A stretch of DNA of 32,441 nucleotides from a virus: IMG/VR virus record IMGVR_UViG_3300028388_002207, positions 1 to 32,441 of that record. One strand, given 5' to 3'. Each line of letters opens with the position of its first letter. The stretch's first letter is position 1. Below, one piece after another: positions 15,017 to 23,249 of the stretch. A program made the translations under genes and the position numbers. Below the pieces are notes generated by a model. That model did no database searches and had not been told where the DNA came from. It saw only the letters and a list, made by a program, of their open reading frames with translations.

Positions 15017-17638
15017 ATGGCAGACGTAAGAGACTTTCCTGACTGGGTACCGCCAGACGACACGACCAAAGGTCGTGGCGGCGGTGGCGGCGGAGGCGGC
15101 GGCGGAGGTAAGGACAAGTCTACAGACAAGAGGGTTGCTGGATACGCAACTAGGTTGCCTATTGTCTATGGAACACAGCAAGTACAAGGAAAGTTACAAT
15201 ACCTAGAAAAAAGTTCTCTTGGACTCTCCAGCACTTTTTACTTTATAGACATACATTGGTGCGAGGGGCCTGTCTATCAAATAGTCAGATACTTCGATGG
15301 TAATGCTTTTTACGAGCCTGATTATTTTAATGAGTACTTAGGGGAGGTATCACAAGACCCTGATCCTGACCTTGAGCGGATAATCGGTAGTGAGTATAAA
15401 GATAACTTCGTAAGTGAGGTAGCTGGGAGGACAGTAACTTCTTGTCATACTGTATTTAGGCATAGACCTAGTCATAAACTACCAGACTATTATGCTGAGA
15501 TCAAAGGCTGTAAAGTTTACAACCCTCTAACAGACGAGACTCTTTGGAGCAACAACCCAGCTCTATGTGCCGGTGATTTCGTACTTAAAGCAGGGGTAGC
15601 GGTAAACTGGGAAGACAGTACTCAAGCTATAGAAAGATGCGCTGAGCTTCTAGACGATGATAACCCACGTTGGACTATCAACATAACTATAGATAAGACA
15701 GCTACACTACAAAGCCAATTAGAGTTTTTTGAGAAGTGCGGGCACTTCATGGCTGTTCCTACTTCAGCTGGTATAGCGTTCGTAGCTGATTACGTACCTA
15801 CAACTTATATAGTCCTTGATCCTTCTAGAGACATGGTCAGGGAGTCTTTAAAATTAAACCGTAAATCGATAAAGGATAGACCCACTGTAGTAGAAGTCAC
15901 CTACACCGATTTAGCTCCTGATGAAGAGAACGAAGACCCGCAAAAGTGGGGTACCAAGAGCTACGTAGAAACCCATCCAGGCGTAATTTCAGGAGACCTT
16001 ATCTATAATAAAACTTCTGTGAATATAGCAGAGGTTCATAACGAAGCTGAAGCTGTTCGAGCAGCAAAAGAATTGCTCAATACTTACACATTGAGAGCCT
16101 TAGAAGGGGCTGTTACTTTAAGAGACATTGGACTTAAAGTATTAGAGGGCTCTGTCATAGAGTTTCCTCATCCGCTAGGTTTTGATAATTTTAGGGCTAG
16201 AGTACTAAATAATACTCTTACCAGCCCTGGTAGGTGGTCTACAAAGTTCGAAGAGTACAGCGAGGATGTTTACTCAGATGAGGTAGCTCCTGTACCAGAT
16301 GACAATAAAACAAACCTGCCTAATCCTTGGGATGTTGTTCCTCCAACTAACATAGTGGTGTCTGAAGTACCCTTTGTTCACACATCTGGGGAAAAATCAG
16401 TACAGTTAAACATATCTTGGGACAGTTCTAACTACCCATACCCAGCAACTACTAACTTAACCATTAATAAAGGTGGTTCTCTTTTCGAATCATCTAACCC
16501 TAGGTTAAATGAATATACAACTAAAATAGTGGAGATCGGGTCTACTTATACAATTAACCTTTCTACTGTGGCAAATGCAAACGGAATAGAAAGTGATTTA
16601 GAAACAGTAGACTACATTGTTCAAGGTATAGACTTTATCCCTGACAACGTAGAGAACCTAGAGGTCAGAGTCATAGGCGGAGAGGTGATAGCCTCGTATG
16701 ACTATCCCCAGTTTGACGATGATATATCAGGGGTACGCATTAAGTTCGTTCCTATTGGACAGACTTGGGAAGATGTCAGCAAATTTATCTTTGTGGACTC
16801 AACAGCTTTCTCAACAAGGAGCGTAGCTGCTGGTAGATGGCAGTTCATGATAAAGACAGTTGACTCTGCTAAGCAAGAGGCAGCTGAACCAGTCGTCAAA
16901 GTTATAGACATAATCTCTGACGGGTCTCAATTTTTTGTTGGGGATTTTATCTTTGGTTACGATCAGGTAAATAGCTCCAATATACATGTTTCTAATCGTA
17001 GGCAACTTGGAACTTATTATATCTCATCGACTGGAAATACAGTTGAGTCTCTGTTTCCTAACTTAGGAGATAACTATACAGATAACTCAGCGTATTACGA
17101 TACTGCGAATGTCTCTGAGTTTGTTAGCGATATCTGGGACTTGGGGGCTATATCTGACGCAGATACATACGCTGGCACGTTCACAGCTGACTTTTCAGGT
17201 GTTGTTGCTTTAGACTCTGGTGCTACATTCACCACTTATATTGATACTAGTTTAGATGGTAACTCATGGGAGTCTTATCAAGACACAGAGATAGCAGCAG
17301 CAGAAGCAGGATTCGTAAGGGTTAGAGTAAGAGCTACTAGCTTTAATGGTTTTGCTATAACCAAGCCTATTTCTATAAAACTAGACGTGGTCACTAAAAG
17401 AAAAACAGGAAGAGCATATGCTCAGCTTACCGGCCCTACTAGAGTCATGATTGGAGATAACGTTGCTTTTTATAATGCCATATTGATGCAGGCTGAAGGT
17501 CTAAACGAAAGGAAAATGCGCTACGATACTCCTGTCACTGGTGCTGCAGGTGTGTCTTACGTCGATTTCTACATGTTCGACGCTGCCGACAACCAAGTGG
17601 TCGGCGGATTCTCTTACTCAATCGATTACGTGGGGTGA
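15017..17638 (+). CDS. Tail tip / receptor-facing protein (lambda gpJ-like)
   Basis: An 873-residue protein in the position of the tail tip fibre. After a short acidic start there is a run of 11 Gly (residues 21-31), then K-R-V-A-G-Y-A-T-R-L-P-I-V-Y-G-T and a hub-like region with C-E-G-P-V (about 78-82), both typical of gpJ-like proteins. A fibronectin-like section starts near residue 440, with V-x-x-S-W-D-S-S wording. The C-terminal third has a beta-sandwich pattern (S-L-D-G-N-S-W-E-S) that may contact receptors. No peptidase motif is evident. It probably forms a trimeric tip and determines host range together with the Gly-rich adhesin downstream. Confidence 0.8.
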   Translation: MADVRDFPDWVPPDDTTKGRGGGGGGGGGGGKDKSTDKRVAGYATRLPIVYGTQQVQGKLQYLEKSSLGLSSTFYFIDIHWCEGPVYQIVRYFDGNAFYEPDYFNEYLGEVSQDPDPDLERIIGSEYKDNFVSEVAGRTVTSCHTVFRHRPSHKLPDYYAEIKGCKVYNPLTDETLWSNNPALCAGDFVLKAGVAVNWEDSTQAIERCAELLDDDNPRWTINITIDKTATLQSQLEFFEKCGHFMAVPTSAGIAFVADYVPTTYIVLDPSRDMVRESLKLNRKSIKDRPTVVEVTYTDLAPDEENEDPQKWGTKSYVETHPGVISGDLIYNKTSVNIAEVHNEAEAVRAAKELLNTYTLRALEGAVTLRDIGLKVLEGSVIEFPHPLGFDNFRARVLNNTLTSPGRWSTKFEEYSEDVYSDEVAPVPDDNKTNLPNPWDVVPPTNIVVSEVPFVHTSGEKSVQLNISWDSSNYPYPATTNLTINKGGSLFESSNPRLNEYTTKIVEIGSTYTINLSTVANANGIESDLETVDYIVQGIDFIPDNVENLEVRVIGGEVIASYDYPQFDDDISGVRIKFVPIGQTWEDVSKFIFVDSTAFSTRSVAAGRWQFMIKTVDSAKQEAAEPVVKVIDIISDGSQFFVGDFIFGYDQVNSSNIHVSNRRQLGTYYISSTGNTVESLFPNLGDNYTDNSAYYDTANVSEFVSDIWDLGAISDADTYAGTFTADFSGVVALDSGATFTTYIDTSLDGNSWESYQDTEIAAAEAGFVRVRVRATSFNGFAITKPISIKLDVVTKRKTGRAYAQLTGPTRVMIGDNVAFYNAILMQAEGLNERKMRYDTPVTGAAGVSYVDFYMFDAADNQVVGGFSYSIDYVG

Positions 17639-17642
17639 CAAC

Positions 17643-17870
17643 GTGCTTAGCGATGAAAAACAGGCAGCTCTGATTTCTTGGGGTATCAAAGACATGGATG
17701 ATATTGTCGATGTTAACGTGGAGAAGATGCAAATTATCTACAAGGATGGATCAGTAAGAACAAAGTGTGAAGTTTATACTAGAGTTATGGGTTATCATAG
17801 ACCCACTAACTTCTTTAATCCCGGAAAATTAGAAGAACACAGGGAACGGGTTTTCTTCGAGGAAAAGTAA
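17643..17870 (+). CDS. Small NrdD glycyl-radical-loop-like protein
   Basis: A 75-residue protein starting at GTG 17643, four bases after the tip gene; an ATG upstream (17541) lies inside the tip gene and is not preferred. The C-terminal segment Y-T-R-V-M-G-Y-H-R-P-T-N-F-F-N-P-G-K-L-E followed by E-H-R-E-R-V matches the C-terminal pattern R-(V/I)-x-G-Y-x(n)-N-x-G-K-x-x-E-x-x-x-R of anaerobic ribonucleotide reductase NrdD, where the Gly in R-V-x-G-Y carries the radical. The NrdD zinc cysteines are missing; only one Cys is present. It may be a radical-domain spare part analogous in idea to YfiD/GrcA, or an unrelated tail accessory that borrowed the motif. Function not proven. Confidence 0.75.
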   Translation: MLSDEKQAALISWGIKDMDDIVDVNVEKMQIIYKDGSVRTKCEVYTRVMGYHRPTNFFNPGKLEEHRERVFFEEK

Positions 17871-18278
17871 ATGGCTTACCCAACTCCTAATTTTAATCAA
17901 CCAGACTCTACTACTCAGAGTCCAGCTGAATATGACGACTCTATCAGGTATAATATAAACTTTCTTAGAGACGTTCTTGCTCTTGGCGGAATATTTATCC
18001 ACGGGTGGGATAGCGAGGCTGTCAGTGCTCTTAGTGACTACGAACAACCTGACTACTGGTTAGCCTCTAACGGGGTTCAGAGAATCAAAGTCACCCCAAC
18101 ATGGGGCACAACCGGAGGGCAAGCTGGAAACATTATTCAGATCTATGGAGAATATAGTTCTAACAGCGGTTCTACATGGGACTTTATTGTCGGACCAGAA
18201 AACAAACCTTACTTGCAGATAACATGGACTGCTGACTCCTTGTTTAGGCAAGCTATCTGGAGTGCTACACCACTATGA
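17871..18278 (+). CDS. Hypothetical tail-region protein
   Basis: A 135-residue protein with start ATG 17871 immediately after the previous stop and GAGG ten bases upstream. The N-terminus (Y-P-T-P-N-F-N-Q-P, then a helix R-Y-N-I-N-F-L-R-D-V-L-A-L-G-G) is a typical virion-attachment helix preceded by an extended arm. The rest is beta-rich, with several Trp residues and the sequence I-Y-G-E-Y-S-S-N-S-G-S-T-W. Its place between the tip gene and the Gly-rich adhesin suggests a fibre connector. Four-base overlap with the next gene (ATGA). No family recognised. Confidence 0.65.
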   Translation: MAYPTPNFNQPDSTTQSPAEYDDSIRYNINFLRDVLALGGIFIHGWDSEAVSALSDYEQPDYWLASNGVQRIKVTPTWGTTGGQAGNIIQIYGEYSSNSGSTWDFIVGPENKPYLQITWTADSLFRQAIWSATPL

Positions 18279-18985
18279 GTTTTTTCAGCGCATCAGCAGG
18301 AGCCGTAAAAAAACTAAACGATAAGTTGACTACGGCTAGGGCCAATCTTCTTGATAACTTATCTACGATTCTTACTCACACAGGTAATCTAAATACAAGA
18401 CTCACTGCTGATAGAGCCGGCTATCTAGATGCTCTAGATATAGGTGTACCTGTTCAACCAAGAGTTGCGGTTTTTACCTCAACTGGTTATTGGGTAGTTC
18501 CTAACGGGGTGAATAGTGCTATCTTTACTCTTCTTGGGGGAGGTTCTGGAGCCACTTCTGGAGTTGCAGGTGCAGCCGGTGGAGTGATCTACCGAATGGT
18601 TCAGAAAGTAACTCCAGGGAACTCTATTCTAATCACAATAGGAGCAGCTGGAGCCGGTCAGGTAGGAACTAATACTTATGCAGAAGCCGCAGCTATTGGT
18701 GGCGCAACAGTAGTGATGAATATGGCTGCCTTTGGCGGCACAACAGGGGGTGGGGGAGGTTATATTGGTGTTGGTCAAAACGGAAGAAATGCTTCCGGTA
18801 TTAATGGTGCTACCTCAGGATGGGGAGGCGGAGGAGCTGGTAAAGAAGTCCCAGTAGCGGAGGCAGGTGATAATGCTACTGGGTTTGCTGCTGGCGGTGG
18901 TAAAGGCGGGTCTAGTGGTGGTATTACACCCACTCTTTATAGAGGAGGGAATGGCTCTCCAGGTTTGTGCATCATTGAGTATTAA
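18275..18985 (+). CDS. Glycine-rich tail fibre tip / adhesin
   Basis: A 236-residue protein. Residues 1-60 form a helical segment, then the strand V-F-T-S-T-G-Y-W-V-V-P-N-G-V opens a glycine-rich domain. That domain contains GGGSG, V-T-P-G-N-S-I-L-I-T-I-G-A-A-G-A-G, GGGGGYIGVGQNG, GWGGGGAGKE and a terminal G-N-G-S-P-G-L-C-I-I-E-Y. This is the known layout of Gly-rich phage adhesin domains, which form polyglycine-II helices and carry variable receptor-binding loops. It probably decides outer-surface receptor specificity. It is followed by a small chaperone-like gene, as expected for fibre modules. Confidence 0.82.
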   Translation: MSFFSASAGAVKKLNDKLTTARANLLDNLSTILTHTGNLNTRLTADRAGYLDALDIGVPVQPRVAVFTSTGYWVVPNGVNSAIFTLLGGGSGATSGVAGAAGGVIYRMVQKVTPGNSILITIGAAGAGQVGTNTYAEAAAIGGATVVMNMAAFGGTTGGGGGYIGVGQNGRNASGINGATSGWGGGGAGKEVPVAEAGDNATGFAAGGGKGGSSGGITPTLYRGGNGSPGLCIIEY

Positions 18986-18987
18986 TC

Positions 18988-19407
18988 ATGGCTAGAATAG
19001 CAATTCTTAACGAAAGTAATGTTATCATCAACATTGTTGAGGCTAACCCCTCTGCCTTTAACAACGGATATATTCTTCAAGAAGATGAAGTTGTAGCAAT
19101 AGGGGATCTAGTTACTCAAGGAGGAGTAGTAAGATCAGGTCTACGGTACAAGTCAGTTGACAAACTAGAGTTTATGGGACTGCTTATGACAGCAGGTGGT
19201 GTCACTTCGTTCTCTCAGATTCTAGCTGACCCTTCTTTTGCAGACTTTAAGTTGATGTATGATGCTGCAGAAGCGTTTGAACCAGACCACCCCCTTCTTG
19301 ATCAAGCACTAACACAACTAGATGCTAGCGCCTACATGCCTAACGGAAAGCAAGCAGTACTTGATGCTTGGCCTAGGAAAATTAAAACAGCCGCAGACTT
19401 TCTCTGA
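18988..19407 (+). CDS. Tail fibre assembly-like protein
   Basis: A 139-residue protein starting at ATG 18988. The first 45 residues (A-I-L-N-E-S-N-V-I-I-N-I-V-E-A, then a two-strand motif with E-D-E-V-V-A-I-G-D-L-V) follow the small beta domain common at the N-terminus of phage tail fibre assembly or accessory proteins. The C-terminal part is helical. Its place right after the adhesin gene supports a fibre chaperone or fibre-associated role. Its stop overlaps the following start (ATGA). The role is inferred from order and domain pattern. Confidence 0.65.
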   Translation: MARIAILNESNVIINIVEANPSAFNNGYILQEDEVVAIGDLVTQGGVVRSGLRYKSVDKLEFMGLLMTAGGVTSFSQILADPSFADFKLMYDAAEAFEPDHPLLDQALTQLDASAYMPNGKQAVLDAWPRKIKTAADFL

Positions 19408-19610
19408 TGAAACTAAAAGACAGTGACCACCGCTGTCATGATACTCGCTGCACGAATAAGGAGTCTTGTGAGCGTTGGGTTCAACGAGAAGGGGGCGGGG
19501 CGCATACAGTTCACGCTTCTACGATGCGCCCCGCATGGCAGTGCCACGAAGAGTTCTGCGATAACGCCATACTAGTCGATGGCGTAGAGTGGCCTAGTGA
19601 AGATGAATGA
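19407..19610 (+). CDS. Small Cys/His-rich protein
   Basis: A 67-residue protein with start ATG 19407 overlapping the previous stop. Four of its five Cys residues lie in two groups: H-R-C-H-D-T-R-C-T-N-K-E-S-C near the N-terminus and W-Q-C-H-E-E-F-C after residue 43. With several His residues this suggests a zinc or iron site. No function recognised. It is the last gene of the + operon and runs 17 bases past the 3' end of the converging - strand sbcC gene. Its second half is GC-rich, in continuity with the GC-rich end of sbcC. Confidence 0.65.
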   Translation: MKLKDSDHRCHDTRCTNKESCERWVQREGGGAHTVHASTMRPAWQCHEEFCDNAILVDGVEWPSEDE

Positions 19611-21720
19611 TATTGTCTGCAGCCACTTCCCTGTGCGACACAAGGATGATCTGGCCACCTTGCGATTGCAGCTCCTGAGCCAGCAGCATCGCGTTGTCGT
19701 CTGTCGCTGGCCCTGTCACCTCATCAAGTAGCATCAGTGGGGCCTCAGCGCCCCGTAGCGCGGCTCCCAGCGCTAGTTGCAGGCTCAGTGCCAGTAGCAC
19801 GCGCTGCAGCGCTGACGCCTCGCTCACCGGCAACTGCGTGCCTCCCCCTTCTCGATAGCACAGCGCCCCGTCCTCGATCTCGATTGCCCTCAGGTCGCCG
19901 CTGGACGTGCGCGCCAAGAACAAATTGGCATACGCCAATATGTTGTTCCACGCTTCTTTGCTGTACCTTATTTTTGCTTCTTTCAGGTACTTTATAAGAC
20001 TCTTAATAGTTTCGTAGTGCTCTGCCTCTTCCTTTAGTTCTTCTACCTCTCTAGACAGCATAGGAAGCCTAGCTTCGAACGGCTCTACACTATTTCTAAG
20101 CTGGTCTAGTTCGCCTTTTACTTGGTTGTACGCTAGGTATACAGTATCGTAATCTTCTTTAGCTTTAGAAAGTCTAGCTTCTTCTTTTTCTTTTTCTTTT
20201 TTAAGTGAAGCTATCTCCTCTTTACTGACTTCAGGGAGGGCATTTAATTTTTCTTCTGCTGTAGCTAGCTCCTTACTTCTGTAGGTTATCTCACTTTCAC
20301 GTTCTTTTTTGTCTTCTAATCTTTCTTTCTCATACTTAATACGCTCTCCAAGCTCTGCATGTTCCAAAGCATTGCAGTAATTGTCCAGCAATACTTGCTT
20401 CTGTTGCTCCATCAAGGCTTGGCAATTGTTTATATACGTGTCCCAGTCGTTATACGACTTCTTAAAATTCGCTATCTCTTCCTTATGCAACCTAAAGCTG
20501 TTGTACCTGTCTGAGATTTCTTTGTATTTCCTGTGAGCATTCTCATGGGCTGTAGTAGCTTTAAGCAACTCAGCTTGTGCGTTATTGTGAGTGCTAGCAT
20601 CGTATGCCCTTTTGCAGGTTGGGCAGGATGTTGACTTAGCAGCTACTTGAGCTGAAGCAAGCCTGTGTTTAGCTGATTCGTAGGCTTTTGCACAAGCCTC
20701 AAATTCGTCGTCTAGGCTTACCTCTAATCCGTAAGATAGATCGACATCCTCCAGCTCTCTAAGTCTGGATGAAATCTGAGCTAGCTGGCCCCTTGAGCTT
20801 AGCTGTCTCTGCTGTAGATCTTCTATCTGCAGGCGCACTTCGTTAATAAGTTCTAACTTAGCCGCCCCCTCCTTATGTTCCTCTTCTAACTGGGCATATA
20901 GATCATGGGATATATAACCAGTCTGTTCTATCTCTTGCTTAAGTCTCTCAATTTCTTTAGCGTGGGTACTGATTATTTCAAGAGCTTGTTCCCTAGCCTG
21001 CAACTGCTGTGTCTTTTCGTTAATAGCCGTAGCTACAGCCTTCGCTGTACTGGCAGTTCTGGTTTCATTTAGTAGCTTTTCTTTTTCTTCCAGTTCGGTA
21101 GTTAGAACTCCAAACCTCTCGTCCAGCTGGCTTATTTTTTCTTGTGCAGAGTCTACGTGAGCTTTATATTCTTGATATGTCCGCAATACTACCTGTAGTT
21201 TATCTGAGGCAGATGAATAATGTTGCTGACTTGACGTGGCTAGATTGATAATATCCCCAACAGTTGTTACGCCAGTCACACTATCCAGAATATTGCCAAG
21301 CTTTTCGTAACTAAGATCTAGTAGAGCATCACCCCCTTTAGCCGGCATGTGGTAGAAAGTTTTAAAAGCCGCAGCATCTAGCCCGAATATTTCAGACACA
21401 GCCTTATTGACTGCTGTGGTAGCACTAGCTACAGTTACACCGTCTTTGTAAAGATATGCATCTTTGTTGGTTCTCGTTATCTTGTACTCACCGTCAAGAT
21501 AGAAATCTAACTCTATCTTAAAAGACTTCGTTCCTTTAGTGGGCAAGTTAGCTGCTGTGTGGTTTATGACACTAGAGCCATACAAAGCGTAGAGAATTGC
21601 GGTCAGTACTGTAGTCTTACCACTCCAGTTATCTCCGACAATCAGGTTTAACCCTGGCGTGAACTCAAGCTCAAGCTCGGTGTGCTTCTTGAAGTTAGTG
21701 AGACTGAGTTTAGTCAGCAC
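19594..21720 (-). CDS. sbcC: SbcC/Rad50-like recombination exonuclease ATPase subunit
   Basis: A 708-residue SMC-type protein: N-terminal Walker A (VGDNWSGKTTVLTAILYAL, about residues 29-47), long coiled coils with a zinc hook CPTC (Cys366 and Cys369) in the middle, and a C-terminal ATPase with Walker B LMLLDE (Asp666, Glu667) and a VSHRE H-loop. The signature motif normally LSGGE is degenerate here (LPVSEAS). With SbcD (22185-23249) it should form a DNA end-processing nuclease like T4 gp46/gp47. The start is GTG 21720 with AGGAG six bases upstream, overlapping the previous stop. The last 110 codons are unusually GC-rich (about 69% by hand count) with a sharp change near 19925. Confidence 0.92.
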   Translation of the reverse strand: MLTKLSLTNFKKHTELELEFTPGLNLIVGDNWSGKTTVLTAILYALYGSSVINHTAANLPTKGTKSFKIELDFYLDGEYKITRTNKDAYLYKDGVTVASATTAVNKAVSEIFGLDAAAFKTFYHMPAKGGDALLDLSYEKLGNILDSVTGVTTVGDIINLATSSQQHYSSASDKLQVVLRTYQEYKAHVDSAQEKISQLDERFGVLTTELEEKEKLLNETRTASTAKAVATAINEKTQQLQAREQALEIISTHAKEIERLKQEIEQTGYISHDLYAQLEEEHKEGAAKLELINEVRLQIEDLQQRQLSSRGQLAQISSRLRELEDVDLSYGLEVSLDDEFEACAKAYESAKHRLASAQVAAKSTSCPTCKRAYDASTHNNAQAELLKATTAHENAHRKYKEISDRYNSFRLHKEEIANFKKSYNDWDTYINNCQALMEQQKQVLLDNYCNALEHAELGERIKYEKERLEDKKERESEITYRSKELATAEEKLNALPEVSKEEIASLKKEKEKEEARLSKAKEDYDTVYLAYNQVKGELDQLRNSVEPFEARLPMLSREVEELKEEAEHYETIKSLIKYLKEAKIRYSKEAWNNILAYANLFLARTSSGDLRAIEIEDGALCYREGGGTQLPVSEASALQRVLLALSLQLALGAALRGAEAPLMLLDEVTGPATDDNAMLLAQELQSQGGQIILVSHREVAADNIIHLH

Positions 21721-22192
21721 TATCCACTCCTTCCAACTCTCTTAGGCGCAGCTCTAGTTTTGCCAAAGCATTCCACGCCTCATGAGCCATGTGGTTAAGC
21801 TCTGACTCCTGATCTATATCTTCCCCCATCCAACGTTTCAAGGTGTGGCGAAACTCGGCGTCTTCGTACCTTTCTTGTCCGTTAGGCACTGACTCCCAGC
21901 CCTTATCCGTGTATTTAACTGCCCCGTAGGTACCAACCTCTGAGATAGCCCACAATGCTCTAGCAAACCCTGATAGAACTAGACTTACCCTAGGTTTGTT
22001 GGCATCTAGCTTGGCTCCGAGTTCGTGCTGAGATAACCCGTTAGGGTCTAGGTTTTTTCTGAGATTACGTAGATCTTCATTAAGAGCCTTAATAACGTCT
22101 AATGCGTTTACATGCGTATCTTTCTCTATATCTATAGACCTTTGAGAAGATTCAGGCGTTTCATTTGAAACATTAGCTCTTTCTTCAATCAT
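21710..22192 (-). CDS. dATP/dGTP diphosphohydrolase-like protein (PF18909 type)
   Basis: A 160-residue protein starting at ATG 22192, which overlaps the sbcD stop (ATGATTGA); a longer in-frame extension to 22279 lies inside sbcD and is unlikely. The family pattern is clear: G-A-K-L-D-A-N-K-P-R-V-S-L-V, then T-Y-G-A-V-K-Y-x(3)-G-W-E, Y-E-D-A-E-F-R-H-T-L-K-R-W-M-G-E-D-I-D-Q and N-H-M-A-H-E-A-W-N-A-L. Phage members are described as dATP/dGTP diphosphohydrolase (N-terminal domain) proteins. A role in trimming purine dNTP pools fits the neighbouring MazG-like gene and polymerase. The first 65 residues are extra and helical/charged. Enzymatic activity is inferred from the family. Confidence 0.78.
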   Translation of the reverse strand: MIEERANVSNETPESSQRSIDIEKDTHVNALDVIKALNEDLRNLRKNLDPNGLSQHELGAKLDANKPRVSLVLSGFARALWAISEVGTYGAVKYTDKGWESVPNGQERYEDAEFRHTLKRWMGEDIDQESELNHMAHEAWNALAKLELRLRELEGVDSAD

Positions 22193-23249
22193 TTCTAACT
22201 TTCTCCAGATAGTATTTCCAAAGACCATAAAGACTGGGTGTATTCTTAGCTTTAAGATCGTTATCAATATGCTCAACAATAGAAGCTAAGCGCAGTTTTG
22301 GTAGAGTTTCCTGTATCTCTTCAGAATTATTAGTCTTTACCCTAACTCCGAACGCCCCATTTTTAAAAAGCTTAACTACTTTTCTTTGTGTCTCACCAGA
22401 TTTCAAGTCGTCCTCAATATCATAGTATTGATATGTCTTGTTTTCTGGTACAGCACTAGCCTTACCTGAATACACCTGCTCTTCCTTATTCCACACGCAT
22501 TGTCTGATGACTTCACCCGAAACAGTGTCAATTAACAAGGTATATTTGTCTGTCAGATTATCGAAAGCTGTCGGCCTAAATGAGCCAAGCACGATAAGCC
22601 TACCATCGAAATCTGTCTTAGGTACGTGGTCGTGACCGATGACAATATGATGGAAGGTGCTCAACAGAGTGTGCGCCTTATCTCTTTGCAAAGTCAGTTG
22701 AACATCTTCATCAGAATTAGGCATATTGTAGTTGCAGTGAAGACACAAGATTCCCCAGAAAGCCTCACCACTTTCGTATAGATCCAGCGCTCTTCTTTGT
22801 GCTAGCTCAAGAGCTTCAATAAAAAGCTTCTGACTGTAAACATGTGGCACTAAGAAGAACTTAGTTTGTTCAACTTCAAATACCTGAACTTCAGGAGCAC
22901 TTCCAGGACCAACCACTAAGCGTTCTCTCATGTCTTGAGAGATCGTAGAGATGAGTTCCAAGCTGGAAAGAGAATCATTCTTATTCTCGACATCATGATT
23001 CCCGGCCAACACACGATCGGTCAGCCCCACGATCTCAGCCCCGGCTGCAACCACCGGCTCAGGGTTGGAGCTGCGGTCGAACAGGTCACCAGTGCAAACA
23101 GACAGCCCACCACTGGCTCGGTGAGCGCGCAGCATAGTGCGCAGTGCCTCACGGGTCTCAAGCTCCCTGGCGAGCGCTGAGGACGGGGTGGCGTTAGCCT
23201 TGCGAGACAAGCCGATATGTGGATCTGTGTAAATGAGAACGCGACTCAT
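22185..23249 (-). CDS. sbcD: SbcD/Mre11-like nuclease subunit
   Basis: A 354-residue calcineurin-type phosphoesterase with all motifs: D-P-H (Asp9, His11), G-D-L-F-D-R, G-N-H-D, L-H-C-N and G-H-D-H. Partner of the SbcC protein encoded two genes downstream; together they process DNA ends and feed recombination, like T4 gp47. Both start and stop overlap neighbours (ATGA type). The first 88 codons, holding the first metal-binding motifs, are GC-rich (63-67% by hand count) while the rest is near 43%, with a sharp border near 22985. Confidence 0.93.
   Translation of the reverse strand: MSRVLIYTDPHIGLSRKANATPSSALARELETREALRTMLRAHRASGGLSVCTGDLFDRSSNPEPVVAAGAEIVGLTDRVLAGNHDVENKNDSLSSLELISTISQDMRERLVVGPGSAPEVQVFEVEQTKFFLVPHVYSQKLFIEALELAQRRALDLYESGEAFWGILCLHCNYNMPNSDEDVQLTLQRDKAHTLLSTFHHIVIGHDHVPKTDFDGRLIVLGSFRPTAFDNLTDKYTLLIDTVSGEVIRQCVWNKEEQVYSGKASAVPENKTYQYYDIEDDLKSGETQRKVVKLFKNGAFGVRVKTNNSEEIQETLPKLRLASIVEHIDNDLKAKNTPSLYGLWKYYLEKVRND

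Noticed and set aside
15073-15109. Gly-codon repeat in the tail tip gene as a possible microsatellite or CRISPR-like repeat
   Set aside because: It encodes an in-frame 11-Gly linker with mixed codons; no spacer structure is present, and no CRISPR array was seen anywhere in the window.
17541-17642. Upstream ATG extension of the NrdD-like small protein
   Set aside because: It lies in the tail tip gene, and the extension has no family resemblance; GTG 17643 right after the tip stop is the natural start.
19588-19625. AGTGGC/GCCACT inverted repeat at the operon junction as a bidirectional terminator
   Set aside because: Only six pairs around a 26-base loop and no T-run; not distinguishable from chance.
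22193-22279. N-terminal extension of the dATP/dGTP diphosphohydrolase-like gene
   Set aside because: It falls inside sbcD, while ATG 22192 overlaps the sbcD stop in the usual coupled manner and the conserved domain is entirely downstream.
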